This document shows, one piece after another, positions 39,381 to 53,023 of a stretch of 64,000 nucleotides of DNA; within the stretch, counting starts at the first letter, position 1, and the number at the start of each line of letters is the position of its first letter. The DNA is from Meghimatium bilineatum (lineage: Eukaryota > Mollusca > Gastropoda > Stylommatophora > Philomycidae), in the NCBI GenBank assembly GCA_034231615.1, contig CM067315.1, positions 17,091,513 through 17,155,512 of the forward strand, given 5' to 3'. Below the pieces are notes generated by a model. The model ran no database searches and was not told where the DNA came from. It saw only the letters and a list, made by a program, of their open reading frames with translations. A program made the position numbers and the translations under genes.

Positions 39381-40847
39381 GCCAGAATACACTCAATTCT
39401 AGTGTAGTAAGCATAAGTACAATGAATTGGTGAGAAATATGCCAGAATACACCGAGTTTTGATGTATTAAGCTACAATACAACAAATTCGTGTGTCGAGA
39501 ATACTATTTCTGGTGTAGTAAGCTGCAGCACACCCAATTTGTGAGTAATATGACAGAATACACTACGTTTTGACGTACTAAACAGCAATATACCTAATTT
39601 GTTATAATACGCCTGTGTTTTCACGTATTAAGCTTCAATACAATGAAATCATGTATAATAGGACAGAATACACTCAATTCTAGTGTAGTAAGCTTCAGTG
39701 CAATGATTTTGTGAGTAATATGCCAGAATACACCGAGTTCTGACGTACTAAGCTACATACACCAAATTCGTGTGTCCAGAATATAATTTCTGCAGTAGTA
39801 AGCTGCAGTACACCCAATTTGTGAGTAATATGCCAGAATACACCGAGTTTTGACGTACTAAACAACATGACCTAATTTGTGTGTAAAACGTCAGTGCTCT
39901 GACTAATTAAGCTGCAATACAACGAAATCATGAATAATAGGCCAGAATACACTCAATTCTATTGTAGTAAGCTTCAGTACAATGAATGTGTGAGTAATAT
40001 GCCAGAATACAACGAGTTCTGACGTAGTAAGCTGCAATACACCAGATTAGTATGTCCAGAACACAATTTCTGTTGTAGTAAGTTGCAGTACACCTCATTT
40101 GTGAGTAATTGGCCAGAAGACACCGAGTTTTGACGTACTAAACAGCCAGTCCTAATTTATGTGTAATACGCCAGTGTTCTGACGTATTAAGCTGCAATAC
40201 AACGAAATCCTGTATAATAGGCCAGAATACACTCAATTCTAGTGTAGTAAGCATAAGTACAATGAATTGGTGAGAAATATGCCAGAATACACCGAGTTCT
40301 GACGTACTAAGCTACATACACCAAATTCGTGTGCCCAGAATACAAATTCTGTTGTAGTAAGCTGCAGTACACTTTATTTGTGAGTAATATGCCAGAATAC
40401 ACCGAGTCTTAGCATCCTGAACTGCAATGCACCCAGTTCGTGTGAATTAACCAGAGTTCTGACGCATTAAGCTGCAATACACTGAATTAGTGTGTAGTAA
40501 TTTCCAGTGCATTGAATTTCTTTGTAATATGCCAGAATTCACCGCGTTCTGGCGTACTAAACAGCAATAGACCTAATTTGGTTCTGACGTAGTAACAACA
40601 CTATACCACATTCGTGTGTCCAGAATACAATTTCTTGTGTAGTACGCTGCAGTACACCATATTTGTGAGTAATATGCCAGAATACACCAAGATTTGACGT
40701 ACTAAACAGCAAGACCTAATTTGTGTGTAATACGCCGCTGTTCTGACGTAGTAAGCTGCAATACACCAGATTAGTGTGTCCAGAATACACTTTCTGTTGT
40801 AGTAAGCTGCAGTACACCTTATTTGTGAGTAATATGCCAGAATACAC
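39381..40847. repeat. 1467-bp duplicated block, copy 1
   Basis: Nearly identical to 42563-44029 at an offset of 3182 bp. I saw one substitution in the parts compared (g at about 39821 against t at about 43003). Shared rare words include agtaagcataagtac, gtagtaacaacactatacc and gtaattggccagaagacacc. The two copies are not adjacent: 1715 bp of other satellite lies between. Confidence 0.86.
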
Positions 40848-42562
40848 CGAGTCTTAGCATCCTGAACTGCAATGCACCCAGTTCGTGTGAATTAACCAGA
40901 GTTCTGACGCATTAAGCTGCAATACACTGAATTAGTGTGTAGTAAGTTTCAGTGCATTGAATTTGTGAGTAATATGCCATATTTCACCGCGTTCTGGCGT
41001 ACTAAACAGCAATAGACCTAATTCGTGTGTAATACGCCTGTGTTTTGACGTATTAAGCTTCAATACAACGAAATCATGTGTAATAGGCCAGAATACAATC
41101 AATTCAAGTGTAATAAACTTCATTACAATGAATTTGTGAGTAATATGCCGGAATACATCGCATTTCGGCGTACTAAACAGCCAGACCTATATTGTGTGTA
41201 ATACGCCAGTGTTCTGACGTATTAAGCTGCAATACAACGAAATCGTGTATAATAGGCCAGAATACACTCAATTCTAGTGTAGTAAGATTCAGTACAATGA
41301 ATTGGTGAGTAATATGCCAGAATACACCGAGTTCTGACGTACTAAGCTACATACACCAAATTCGTGTGTCCAGATTACTATTTCTAGTGTAGTAAGCTGC
41401 AGTACACCCAATTTGTGAGTAATATGCCAGAATACACCGACTTTTACGTAATAAACAACTGGACCTAATTTCTGTGTAAAACGTCAGTGCTCTGACTAAT
41501 TAAGCTGCAATACAACGAAATAATGCATAATAGGGAAGAATACAATCATTTCTAGTGTAGTAAGCTTCAGTACAATGAATGTGTTAGTAATATGCCAGAA
41601 TACAACGAGTTCTGAAGTAGTAAGTTGCAATACACCAAATTAGTGTGTCCAGAATACTATTTCTGGTGTAGTAAGCTGCAATACGCCCAATATGTGAGTA
41701 ATATGCCAGAATACACCGACATTTATGTACTAAACAACAGGACCTAATTTGTGTGTAAAACGTCAGTGCTCTGACTAATTAAGCTGCAATACAACGAAAT
41801 CATGTATTAGGACAGAATACACTCAATTCTAGTGTAGTAATTTTCATTGCATTGAATTTGTTAGTAATATGCCAGAATACACCAAGTCTTGACGTACTAA
41901 ACAGCAAGACCTAATTTGTGTGTAATACGCCGCTGTTCTGACGTAGTAAGTTGCAATACACCAGATTAGTGTGTCCAGAATACACTTTCTGTTGTAGTAA
42001 GCTGCAGTACACCTTATTTGTGAGTAATATGCCAGAATACATCGAGTCTTTGCATCCTGAACTGCAATGCACCCAGTTTGTGAGAATTAACCAGAGTTCT
42101 GACGCATTAAGCTGCAATACACTGAATTAGTGTGTAGTAAGTTTCAGTGCAGTGAATTTGTGAGTAATATGCCATAATTCACCGCGTTCTGGCGTACTAA
42201 ACAGCAATAGACCTAATTTGTGTGTAAGACGCCAGTGTTCTGACGTATTAAGCTGCAATACAACGAAATCATATTTAATAAGGAAGAATACAATCAATTC
42301 TAGTCTAGTAAGATTCAGTACAATGACTTGATGAGTAATATGGCAGAATACCCCGAGTTCTGACGTACTAAGCTACATACACCTAACTAGTGTGTCGAGA
42401 ATACTATTTCTGGTGTAGTAGGCTGCAGAACACCAAATTTGTGAGTAATATAACAGAATACACTACGTTTTGACGTACTAAACAGCAATAGACCTAATTT
42501 GTATGTAATACGCCAATGTTCTGACTTATTAAGCTTCAATACATCGAAATCATGTATAATAA
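40848..42562. repeat. Satellite between the 1467-bp copies; earliest long-unit type sequence
   Basis: At about 41911-42562 this contains the head of the family that makes up 43.9-59.7 kb: tctttgcatcctgaactgca, then caatgacttgatgagtaata, the rare gcagaataccccgagttc and acacctaactagtgtgtcg. It may be near the source of the later amplification. Confidence 0.75.
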
Positions 42563-43897
42563 GCCAGAATACACTCAATTCTAGTGTAGTAAGCATAAGT
42601 ACAATGAATTGGTGAGAAATATGCCAGAATACACCGAGTTTTGATGTATTAAGCTACAATACAACAAATTCGTGTGTCGAGAATACTATTTCTGGTGTAG
42701 TAAGCTGCAGCACACCCAATTTGTGAGTAATATGACAGAATACACTACGTTTTGACGTACTAAACAGCAATATACCTAATTTGTTATAATACGCCTGTGT
42801 TTTCACGTATTAAGCTTCAATACAATGAAATCATGTATAATAGGACAGAATACACTCAATTCTAGTGTAGTAAGCTTCAGTGCAATGATTTTGTGAGTAA
42901 TATGCCAGAATACACCGAGTTCTGACGTACTAAGCTACATACACCAAATTCGTGTGTCCAGAATATAATTTCTGCAGTAGTAAGCTGCAGTACACCCAAT
43001 TTTTGAGTAATATGCCAGAATACACCGAGTTTTGACGTACTAAACAACATGACCTAATTTGTGTGTAAAACGTCAGTGCTCTGACTAATTAAGCTGCAAT
43101 ACAACGAAATCATGAATAATAGGCCAGAATACACTCAATTCTATTGTAGTAAGCTTCAGTACAATGAATGTGTGAGTAATATGCCAGAATACAACGAGTT
43201 CTGACGTAGTAAGCTGCAATACACCAGATTAGTATGTCCAGAACACAATTTCTGTTGTAGTAAGTTGCAGTACACCTCATTTGTGAGTAATTGGCCAGAA
43301 GACACCGAGTTTTGACGTACTAAACAGCCAGTCCTAATTTATGTGTAATACGCCAGTGTTCTGACGTATTAAGCTGCAATACAACGAAATCCTGTATAAT
43401 AGGCCAGAATACACTCAATTCTAGTGTAGTAAGCATAAGTACAATGAATTGGTGAGAAATATGCCAGAATACACCGAGTTCTGACGTACTAAGCTACATA
43501 CACCAAATTCGTGTGCCCAGAATACAAATTCTGTTGTAGTAAGCTGCAGTACACTTTATTTGTGAGTAATATGCCAGAATACACCGAGTCTTAGCATCCT
43601 GAACTGCAATGCACCCAGTTCGTGTGAATTAACCAGAGTTCTGACGCATTAAGCTGCAATACACTGAATTAGTGTGTAGTAATTTCCAGTGCATTGAATT
43701 TCTTTGTAATATGCCAGAATTCACCGCGTTCTGGCGTACTAAACAGCAATAGACCTAATTTGGTTCTGACGTAGTAACAACACTATACCACATTCGTGTG
43801 TCCAGAATACAATTTCTTGTGTAGTACGCTGCAGTACACCATATTTGTGAGTAATATGCCAGAATACACCAAGATTTGACGTACTAAACAGCAAGAC
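42563..43897. repeat. 1467-bp duplicated block, copy 2 (to 44029)
   Basis: Second copy of 39381-40847. Its last ~130 bp (to 44029) run into the first short unit of the homogeneous domain, so the exchange junction lies inside that unit's first part. Confidence 0.85.
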
Positions 43898-44927
43898 CTA
43901 ATTTGTGTGTAATACGCCGCTGTTCTGACGTAGTAAGCTGCAATACACCAGATTAGTGTGTCCAGAATACACTTTCTGTTGTAGTAAGCTGCAGTACACC
44001 TTATTTGTGAGTAATATGCCAGAATACACTGAGTCTTTGCATCCTGAACTGCAATGCACCCAGTTTGTGAGAATTAACCAGAGTTCTAACGCATTAAGCT
44101 GCAATACACTGAATTAGTGTGTAGTAAGTTTCAGTGCATTGAATTTGGGAGTAATATGCCATAATTCACCGCGTTCTGGCGTACTAAACAGCAATAGACC
44201 TAATTTGTGTGTAAGACGCCAGTGTTCTGACGTATTAAGCTGCAATACAACGAAATCATATTTAATAGGGAAGAATACTTTCAATTCTAGTGTAGTAAGC
44301 TTCAGTACAATGAATGTGTTAGTAATATGCCAGAATACAACGAGTTCTGACGTAGTAAGTTGCAATACACCAAATTAGTGTGTCCAGAATACTATTTCTG
44401 GTGTAGTAAGCTGCAATACACCCAATATGTGAGTAATATGCCAGAATACACCGACATTTATGTACTAAACAACAGGACCTAATTTGTGTGTAAAACGTCA
44501 GTGCTCTGACTAATTAAGCTGCAATACAACGAAATCATGTATTAGGACAGAATACACTCAATTCTAGTGTAGTAAGCTTCAGTACACTGAATGTGTGAGT
44601 AATATGCCAGAATACAACGAGTTCTGACGTAGTAAGCTACAATACACCAAATTCGTGTGTCCAGAATACTATTTCTGGTGTAGTAAGCTGCAGTACACCA
44701 AATTTGAGAGTAATATGCCAGAATACACTGAGTTCTGACGTACTAAACAACAATAGACCTAATTTGTGTGTAATACGCCAGTACTGTGATGTAGTATGCT
44801 GCAATTAAATGAAATCATTTGTAATAGGCCAGAATTCACTCAATTCTAGTGTAGTAATTTTCATTGCATTGAATTTGTTAGTAATATGCCAGAATACACC
44901 AAGTCTTGACGTACTAAACATCAAGAC
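43898..44927. repeat. Short unit U1 (1030 bp) of the homogeneous domain
   Basis: Units of this domain are numbered from the word taatttgtgtgtaatacgcc that precedes gctgttctgacgtagtaag. This first unit still has gtaagctgcaatacacc where later units have gtaagttgcaatacacc, and its start is shared with the 1467-bp block. Confidence 0.82.
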
Positions 44928-45959
44928 CTAATTTGTGTGTAATACGCCGCTGTTCTGACGTAGTAAGTTGCAATACACCAGATTAGTGTGTCCAGAATAC
45001 ACTTTCTGTTGTAGTAAGCTGCAGTACACCTTATTTGTGAGTAATATGCCAGAATACATCGAGTCTTTGCATCCTGAACTGCAATGCACCCAGTTTGTGA
45101 GAATTAACCAGAGTTCTGACGCATTAAGCTGCAATACACTGAATTAGTGTGTAGTAAGTTTCTGTGCATTGAATTTGTGAGTAATATGCCATAATTCACC
45201 GCGTTCTGGCGTACTAAACAGCAATAGACCTAATTTGTGTGTAAGACGCCAGTGTTCTGACGTATTAAGCTGCAATACAACGAAATCATATTTAATAGGG
45301 AAGAATACAATCAATTCTAGTCTAGTAAGATTCAGTACAATGACTTGGTGAGTAATATGGCCGAATACCCCGAGTTCTGACGTACTAAGCTACATACACC
45401 TAACTAGTGTGTCGAGAATACTATTTCTGGTGTAGTAGGCTGCAGAACACCAAATTTGTGAGTAATATAACAGAATACACTACGTTTTGACGTACTAAAC
45501 AGCAATAGACCTAATTTGTGTGTAAAACGTCAGTGCTCTGACTAATTAAGCTGCAATACAACGAAATCATGTATTAGGACAGAATACACTCAATTCTAGT
45601 GTAGTAAGCTTCAGTACACTGAATGTGTGAGTAATATGCCAGAATACAACGAGTTCTGACGTAGTAAGCTACAATACACCAAATTCGTGTGTCCAGAATA
45701 CTATTTCTGGTGTAGTAAGCTGCAGTACACCAAATTTGAGAGTAATATGCCAGAATACACTGAGTTCTGACGTACTAAACAACAATAGACCTAATTTGTG
45801 TGTAATACGCCAGTACTGTGATGTAGTATGCTGCAATTAAATGAAATCATTTGTAATAGGCCAGAATTCACTCAATTCTAGTGTAGTAATTTTCATTGCA
45901 TTGAATTTGTTAGTAATATGCCAGAATACACCAAGTCTTGACGTACTAAACAGCAAGAC
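44928..45959. repeat. Short unit U2 (1032 bp), hybrid of long and short types
   Basis: The middle (about 45300-45520) carries the long-unit marks caatgacttggtgagtaata, ataccccgagttc and acacctaactagtgtgtcg. After gcaatagacctaatttgtgtg it switches to the short-unit taaaacgtcagtgctctgac. The length stays close to 1031 bp. Confidence 0.82.
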
Positions 45960-46707
45960 CTAATTTGTGTGTAATACGCCGCTGTTCTGACGTAGTAAGT
46001 TGCAATACACCAGATTAGTGTGTCCAGAATACACTTTCTGTTGTAGTAAGCTGCAGTACACCTTATTTGTGAGTAATATGCCAGAATACATCGAGTCTTT
46101 GCATCCTGAACTGCAATGCACCCAGTTTGTGAGAATTAACCAGAGTTCTGACGCATTAAGCTGCAATACACTGAATTAGTGTGTAGTAAGTTTCAGTGCA
46201 TTGAATTTGTGAGTAATATGCCATAATTCACCGCGTTCTGGCGTACTAAACAGCAATAGACCTAATTTGTGTGTAAGACGCCAGTGTTCTGACGTATTAA
46301 GCTGCAATACAACGAAATCATATTTAATAGGGAAGAATACACTCAATTCTAGTAAGCTTCAGTACAATGAATGTGTTAGTAATATGCCAGAATACAACGA
46401 GTTCTGACGTAGTAAGCTACAATACACCAAATTCGTGTGTCCAGAATACTATTTCTGGTGTAGTAAGCTGCAGTACACCAAATTTGAGAGTAATATGCCA
46501 GAATACACTGAGTTCTGACGTACTAAACAACAATAGACCTAATTTGTGTGTAATACGCCAGTACTGTGATGTAGTATGCTGCAATTAAATGAAATCATTT
46601 GTAATAGGCCAGAATTCACTCAATTCTAGTGTAGTAATTTTCATTGCATTGAATTTGTTAGTAATATGCCAGAATACTCCAAGTCTTGACGTACTAAACA
46701 GCAAGAC
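45960..46707. repeat. Short unit U3 (748 bp), one module deleted
   Basis: 282-283 bp shorter than its neighbours. It runs attctagtaagcttcag (missing the 5 bases tgtag) and then passes from gacgtagtaag of one module to gacgtagtaag of the next. In unit U5 those two points are 277 bp apart (48190 and 48467). It has therefore lost exactly one 277-bp module plus a 5-base deletion. Confidence 0.85.
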
Positions 46708-47738
46708 CTAATTTGTGTGTAATACGCCGCTGTTCTGACGTAGTAAGTTGCAATACACCAGATTAGTGTGTCCAGAATACACTTTCTGTTGTAGTAAGCT
46801 GCAGTACACCTTATTTGTGAGTAATATGCCAGAATACATCGAGTCTTTGCATCCTGAACTGCAATGCACCCAGTTTGTGAGAATTAACCAGAGTTCTGAC
46901 GCATTAAGCTGCAATACACTGAATTAGTGTGTAGTAAGTTTCAGTGCATTGAATTTGTGAGTAATATGCCATAATTCACCGCGTTCTGGCGTACTAAACA
47001 GCAATAGACCTAATTTGTGTGTAAGACGCCAGTGTTCTGACGTATTAAGCTGCAATACAACTTAAATCATATTTAATAGGGAAGAATACACTCAATTCTA
47101 GTCTAGTAAGCTTCAGTACAATGAATGTGTTAGTAATATGCCAGAATACAACGAGTTCTGACGTAGTAAGTTGCAATACACCAAATTAGTGTGTCCAGAA
47201 TACTATTTCTGGTGAAGTAAGCTGCAATACACCCAATATGTGAGTAATATGCCAGAATACACCGACATTTATGTACTAAACAACAGGACCTAATTTGTGT
47301 GTAAAACGTCAGTGCTCTGACTAATTAAGCTGCAATACAACGAAATCATGTATTAGGACAGAATACACTCAATTCTAGTGTAGTAAGCTTCAGTACACTG
47401 AATGTGTGAGTAATATGCCAGAATACAACGAGTTCTGACGTAGTAAGCTACAATACACCAAATTCGTGTGTCCAGAATACTATTTCTGGTGTAGTAAGCT
47501 GCAGTACACCAAATTTGAGAGTAATATGCCAGAATACACTGAGTTCTGACGTACTAAACAACAATAGACCTAATTTGTGTGTAATACGCCAGTACTGTGA
47601 TGTAGTATGCTGCAATTAAATGAAATCATTTGTAATAGGCCAGAATTCACTCAATTCTAGTGTAGTAATTTTCATTGCATTGAATTTGTTAGTAATATGC
47701 CAGAATACACCAAGTCTTGACGTACTAAACAGCAAGAC
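46708..47738. repeat. Short unit U4 (1031 bp)
   Basis: Carries the variant caacttaaatcatatttaat (other units caacgaaatcatatttaat) and ctggtgaagtaagctgc. Both marks recur in U6, U7 and U8, so these belong to one lineage. Confidence 0.84.
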
Positions 47739-48768
47739 CTAATTTGTGTGTAATACGCCGCTGTTCTGACGTAGTAAGTTGCAATACACCAGATTAGTGT
47801 GTCCAGAATACACTTTCTGTTGTAGTAAGCTGCAGTACACCTTATTTGTGAGTAATATGCCAGAATACATCGAGTCTTTGCATCCTGAACTGCAATGCAC
47901 CCAGTTTGTGAGAATTAACCAGAGTTCTAACGCATTAAGCTGCAATACACTGAATTAGTTTTTAGTAAGTTTCAGTGCATTGAATTTGTGAGTAATATGC
48001 CATAATTCACCGCGTTCTGGCGTACTAAACAGCAATAGACCTAATTTGTGTGTAAGACGCCAGTGTTCTGACGTATTAAGCTGCAATACAACGAAATCAT
48101 ATTTAATAGGGAAGAATACACTCAATTCTAGTGTAGTAAGCTTCAGTACAATGAATGTGTTAGTAATATGCCAGAATACAACGAGTTCTGACGTAGTAAG
48201 TTGCAATACACTAAATTAGTGTGTCCAGAATACTATTTCTGGTGTAGTAAGCTGCAATACACCCAATATGTGAGTAATATGCCAGAATACACCGACATTT
48301 ATGTACTAAACAACAGGACCTAATTTGTGTGTAAAACGTCAGTGCTCTGACTAATTAAGCTGCAAAACAACGACATCATGTATTAGGACAGAATACACTC
48401 AATTCTAGTGTAGTAAGCTTCAGTACACTGAATGTGTGAGTAATATGCCAGAATACAACGAGTTCTGACGTAGTAAGCTACAATACACCAAATTCGTGTG
48501 TCCAGAATACTATTTCTGGTGTAGTAAGCTGCAGTACACCAAATTTGAGAGTAATATGCCAGTATACACTGAGTTCTGACGTACTAAACAACAATAGACC
48601 TAATTTGTGTGTAATACGCCAGTACTGTGATGTAGTATGCTGCAATTAAATGAAATCATTTGTAATAGGCCAGAATTCACTCAATTCTAGTGTAGTAATT
48701 TTCATTGCATTGAATTTGTTAGTAATATGCCAGAATACACCACGTCTTGACGTACTAAACAGCAAGAC
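47739..48768. repeat. Short unit U5 (1030 bp)
   Basis: Lacks the caacttaaatc and ggtgaagtaag marks, so it belongs to a different lineage from U4 although adjacent. Ends with the ccacgtcttgacg variant seen before every long unit. Confidence 0.84.
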
Positions 48769-50958
48769 CTAATTTGTGTGTAATACGCCGCTGTTCTGAC
48801 GTAGTAAGTTGCAATACACCATATTAGTGTGTCCAGAATACACTTTCTGTTGTAATAAGCTGCAGTAGTACACCTTATTTGTGAGTAATATGCCAGAATA
48901 CATCGAGTCTTTGCATCCTGAACTGCAATGCACCCAGTTTGTGAGAATTAACCAGAGTTCTGACGCATTAAGCTGCAATACACTGAATTAGTGTGTAGTA
49001 CGTTTCAGTGCATTGAATTTGTGAGTAATATGCCATAATTCACCGCGTTCTGGCGTACTAAACAGCAATAGACCTAATTTGTGTGTAAGACGCCAGTGTT
49101 CTGACGTATTAAGCTGCAATACAACGAAATCATATTTAATAGGGAAGAATACAATCAATTCTAGTCTAGTAAGATTCAGTACAATGACTTGGTGAGTAAT
49201 ATGGCAGAATACCCCGAGTTCTGACGTACTAAGCTACATACACCTAACTAGTGTGTCGAGAATACTATTTCTGGTGTAGTAGGCTGCAGAACACCAAATT
49301 TGTGAGTAATATAACAGAATACACTACGTTTTGACGTACTAAACAGCAATAGACCTAATTTGTGTGTAATACGCCAATGTTCTGACTTATTAAGCTTCAA
49401 TACATCGAAATCATGTATAATAAGCCAGAATACACTCAATTCTAGTGTAGTAAGCTTCAGTACAATGAATTTGTGACTAATATGCCAGAATGCACCAAGT
49501 CTTAGCATACTGAACTGCAATGCACCCAGTTCGTGTGAATTAACCAGAGTTCTGACGCATTAAGCTGCAATACACTGAATTAGTGTGTAGTAAGTTTCAG
49601 TGCATTGAATTTGTGAGTAATATGCCATAATTCACCGCGTTCTGGCGTACTAAACAGCAATAGACCTAATTTGGTTGTGACGTTGTAAGCTACAATATAG
49701 CAAATTCGTGTGTCCTGAATACAATTTCGTGTGTAGTAAGCTGCAGTACACCCAGTTTGTGAGTAATATTCCAGAATATACCATATTTTGACGTACTAAG
49801 CAGGAAGACCTACTGTGTGTGTAATGCGCCTGTGTTTTGAAGTATTAAGCTTCAATACAACGAAACCATGTATAATAGGCCAGAATACACTCAATTCTAG
49901 TGTAGTAAGCTTCAGTGCAATGATTTTGTGAGTAATATGCCAGAATACACCGAGTTCTGACGTACTAAGCTACATACACCGAATTCGTGTGTCCAGAATA
50001 CAATTTCTGTTGTAGTAAGCTGCAGTACACTTTATTTGTGAGTAATATGCCAGAATACATCGAGTCTTTGCATCCTGAACTGCAATGCACCCAGTTTGTG
50101 AGAATTAACCAGAGTTCTAACGCATTAAGCTGCAATACACTGAATTAGTGTGTAGTAAGTTTCAGTGCATTGAATTTGTGAGTAATATGCCGTAATTCAC
50201 CGTGTTCTGGCGTACTAAACAGCAATAGACCTAATTTGTGTGTAATACGCCAGTGTTCTGACGTATTAAGCTGCAATACAACGAAATCATATTTAATAGG
50301 GAAGAATACACTCAATTCTAGTGTAGTAAGCTTCAGTACAATGAATGTGTTAGTAATATGCCAGAATACAACGAGTTCTGACGTAGTAAGTTGCAATACA
50401 CCAAATTAGTGTGTCCAGAATACTATTTCTGGTGTAGTAAGCTGCAATACACCCAATATGTGAGTAATATGCCAGAATACACCGACATTTATGTACTAAA
50501 CAACAGGACCTAATTTGTGTGTAAAACGTCAGTGCTCTGACTAATTAAGCTGCAATACAACGAAATCATGTATTAGGACAGAATACACTCAATTCTAGTG
50601 TAGTAAGCTTCAGTACACTGAATGTGTGAGTAATATGCCAGAATACAACGAGTTCTGACGTAGTAAGCTACAATACACCAAATTCGTGTGTCCAGAATAC
50701 TATTTCTGGTGTAGTAAGCTGCAGTACACCAAATTTGAGAGTAATATGCCAGAATACACTGAGTTCTGACGTACTAAACAACAATAGACCTAATTTGTGT
50801 GTAATACGCCAGTACTGTGATGTAGTATGCTGCAATTAAATGAAATCATTTGTAATAGGCCAGAATTCACTCAATTCTAGTGTAGTAATTTTCATTGCAT
50901 TGAATTTGTTAGTAATATGCCAGAATACACCACGTCTTGACGTACTAAACAGCAAGAC
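48769..50958. repeat. Long unit L1 (2190 bp)
   Basis: Starts with the head type containing caccatattagtgtgtcc and a 3-base insertion (gcagtagtacacc). It holds the ataccccgagttc segment, a ttggttgtgacgttgtaag segment, a second tctttgcatcctgaactgca near 50070 and then a normal short-unit end. L2 and L3 are near copies. Confidence 0.86.
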
Positions 50959-51992
50959 CTAATTTCTGTGTAATACGCCGCTGTTCTGACGTAGTAAGTT
51001 GCAATACACCAGATTAGTGTGTCCAGAATACACTTTCTGTTGTAGTAAGCTGCAGTAGTACACCTTAATTGTGAGTAATATGCCAGAATACATCGAGTCT
51101 TTGCATCCTGAACTGCAATGCACCCAGTTTGTGAGAATTAACCAGAGTTCTGACGCATTAAGCTGCAATACACTGAATTAGTGTGTAGTAAGTTTCAGTG
51201 CATTGAATTTGTGAGTAATATGCCATAATTCACCGCGTTCTGGCGTACTAAACAGCAATAGACCTAATTTGTGTGTAAGACGCCAGTGTTCTGACGTATT
51301 AAGCTGCAATACAACTTAAATCATATTTAATAGGGAAGAATACACTCAATTCTAGTCTAGTAAGCTTCAGTACAATGAATGTGTTAGTAATATGCCAGAA
51401 TACAACGAGTTCTGACGTAGTAAGTTGCAATACACCAAATTAGTGTGTCCAGAATACTATTTCTGGTGAAGTAAGCTGCAATACACCCAATATGTGAGTA
51501 ATATGCCAGAATACACCGACATTTATGTACTAAACAACAGGACCTAATTTGTGTGTAAAACGTCAGTGCTCTGACTAATTAAGCTGCAATACAACGAAAT
51601 CATGTATTAGGACAGAATACACTCAATTCTAGTGTAGTAAGCTTCAGTACACTGAATGTGTGAGTAATATGCCAGAATACAACGAGTTCTGACGTAGTAA
51701 GCTACAATACACCAAATTCGTGTGTCCAGAATACTATTTCTGGTGTAGTAAGCTGCAGTACACCAAATTTGAGAGTAATATGCCAGAATACACTGAGTTC
51801 TGACGTACTAAACAACAATAGACCTAATTTGTGTGTAATACGCCAGTACTGTGATGTAGTATGCTGCAATTAAATGAAATCATTTGTAATAGGCCAGAAT
51901 TCACTCAATTCTAGTGTAGTAATTTTCATTGCATTGAATTTGTTAGTAATATGCCAGAATACACCAAGTCTTGACGTACTAAACAGCAAGAC
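50959..51992. repeat. Short unit U6 (1034 bp)
   Basis: Head type with ctaatttctgtgtaatacgc and the 3-base insertion gcagtagtacacc, giving +3 in length. It carries the caacttaaatc mark. The same head type starts U8 and L4. Confidence 0.85.
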
Positions 51993-53023
51993 CTAATTTG
52001 TGTGTAATACGCCGCTGTTCTGACGTAGTAAGTTGCAATACACCAGATTAGTGTGTCCAGAATACACTTTCTGTTGTAGTAAGCTGCAGTACACCTTATT
52101 TGTGAGTAATATGCCAGAATACATCAAGTCTTTGCATCCTGAACTGCAATGCACCCAGTTTGTGAGAATTAACCAGAGTTCTGACGCATTAAGCTGCAAT
52201 ACACTGAATTAGTGTGTAGTAAGTTTCAGTGCATTGAATTTGTGAGTAATATGCCATAATTCACCGCGTTCTGGCGTACTAAACAGCAATAGACCTAATT
52301 TGTGTGTAAGACGCCAGTGTTCTGACGTATTAAGCTGCAATACAACTTAAATCATATTTAATAGGGAAGAATACACTCAATTCTAGTCTAGTAAGCTTCA
52401 GTACAATGAATGTGTTAGTAATATGCCAGAATACAACGAGTTCTGACGTAGTAAGTTGCAATACACCAAATTAGTGTGTCCAGAATACTATTTCTGGTGA
52501 AGTAAGCTGCAATACACCCAATATGTGAGTAATATGCCAGAATACACCGACATTTATGTACTAAACAACAGGACCTAATTTGTGTGTAAAACGTCAGTGC
52601 TCTGACTAATTAAGCTGCAATACAACGAAATCATGTATTAGGACAGAATACACTCAATTCTAGTGTAGTAAGCTTCAGTACACTGAATGTGTGAGTAATA
52701 TGCCAGAATACAACGAGTTCTGACGTAGTAAGCTACAATACACCAAATTCGTGTGTCCAGAATACTATTTCTGGTGTAGTAAGCTGCAGTACACCACATT
52801 TGAGAGTAATATGCCAGTATACACTGAGTTCTGACGTACTAAACAACAATAGACCTAATTTGTGTGTAATACGCCAGTACTGTGATGTAGTATGCTGCAA
52901 TTAAATGAAATCATTTGTAATAGGCCAGAATTCACTCAATTCTAGTGTAGTAATTTTCATTGCATTGAATTTGTTAGTAATATGCCAGAATACACCACGT
53001 CTTGACGTACTAAACAGCAAGAC
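51993..53023. repeat. Short unit U7 (1031 bp)
   Basis: Has the caacttaaatc mark but not the 3-base insertion. It is the extra unit that makes the first super-repeat 4255 bp (L1+U6+U7), where the next is 3224 bp (L2+U8). Confidence 0.85.
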
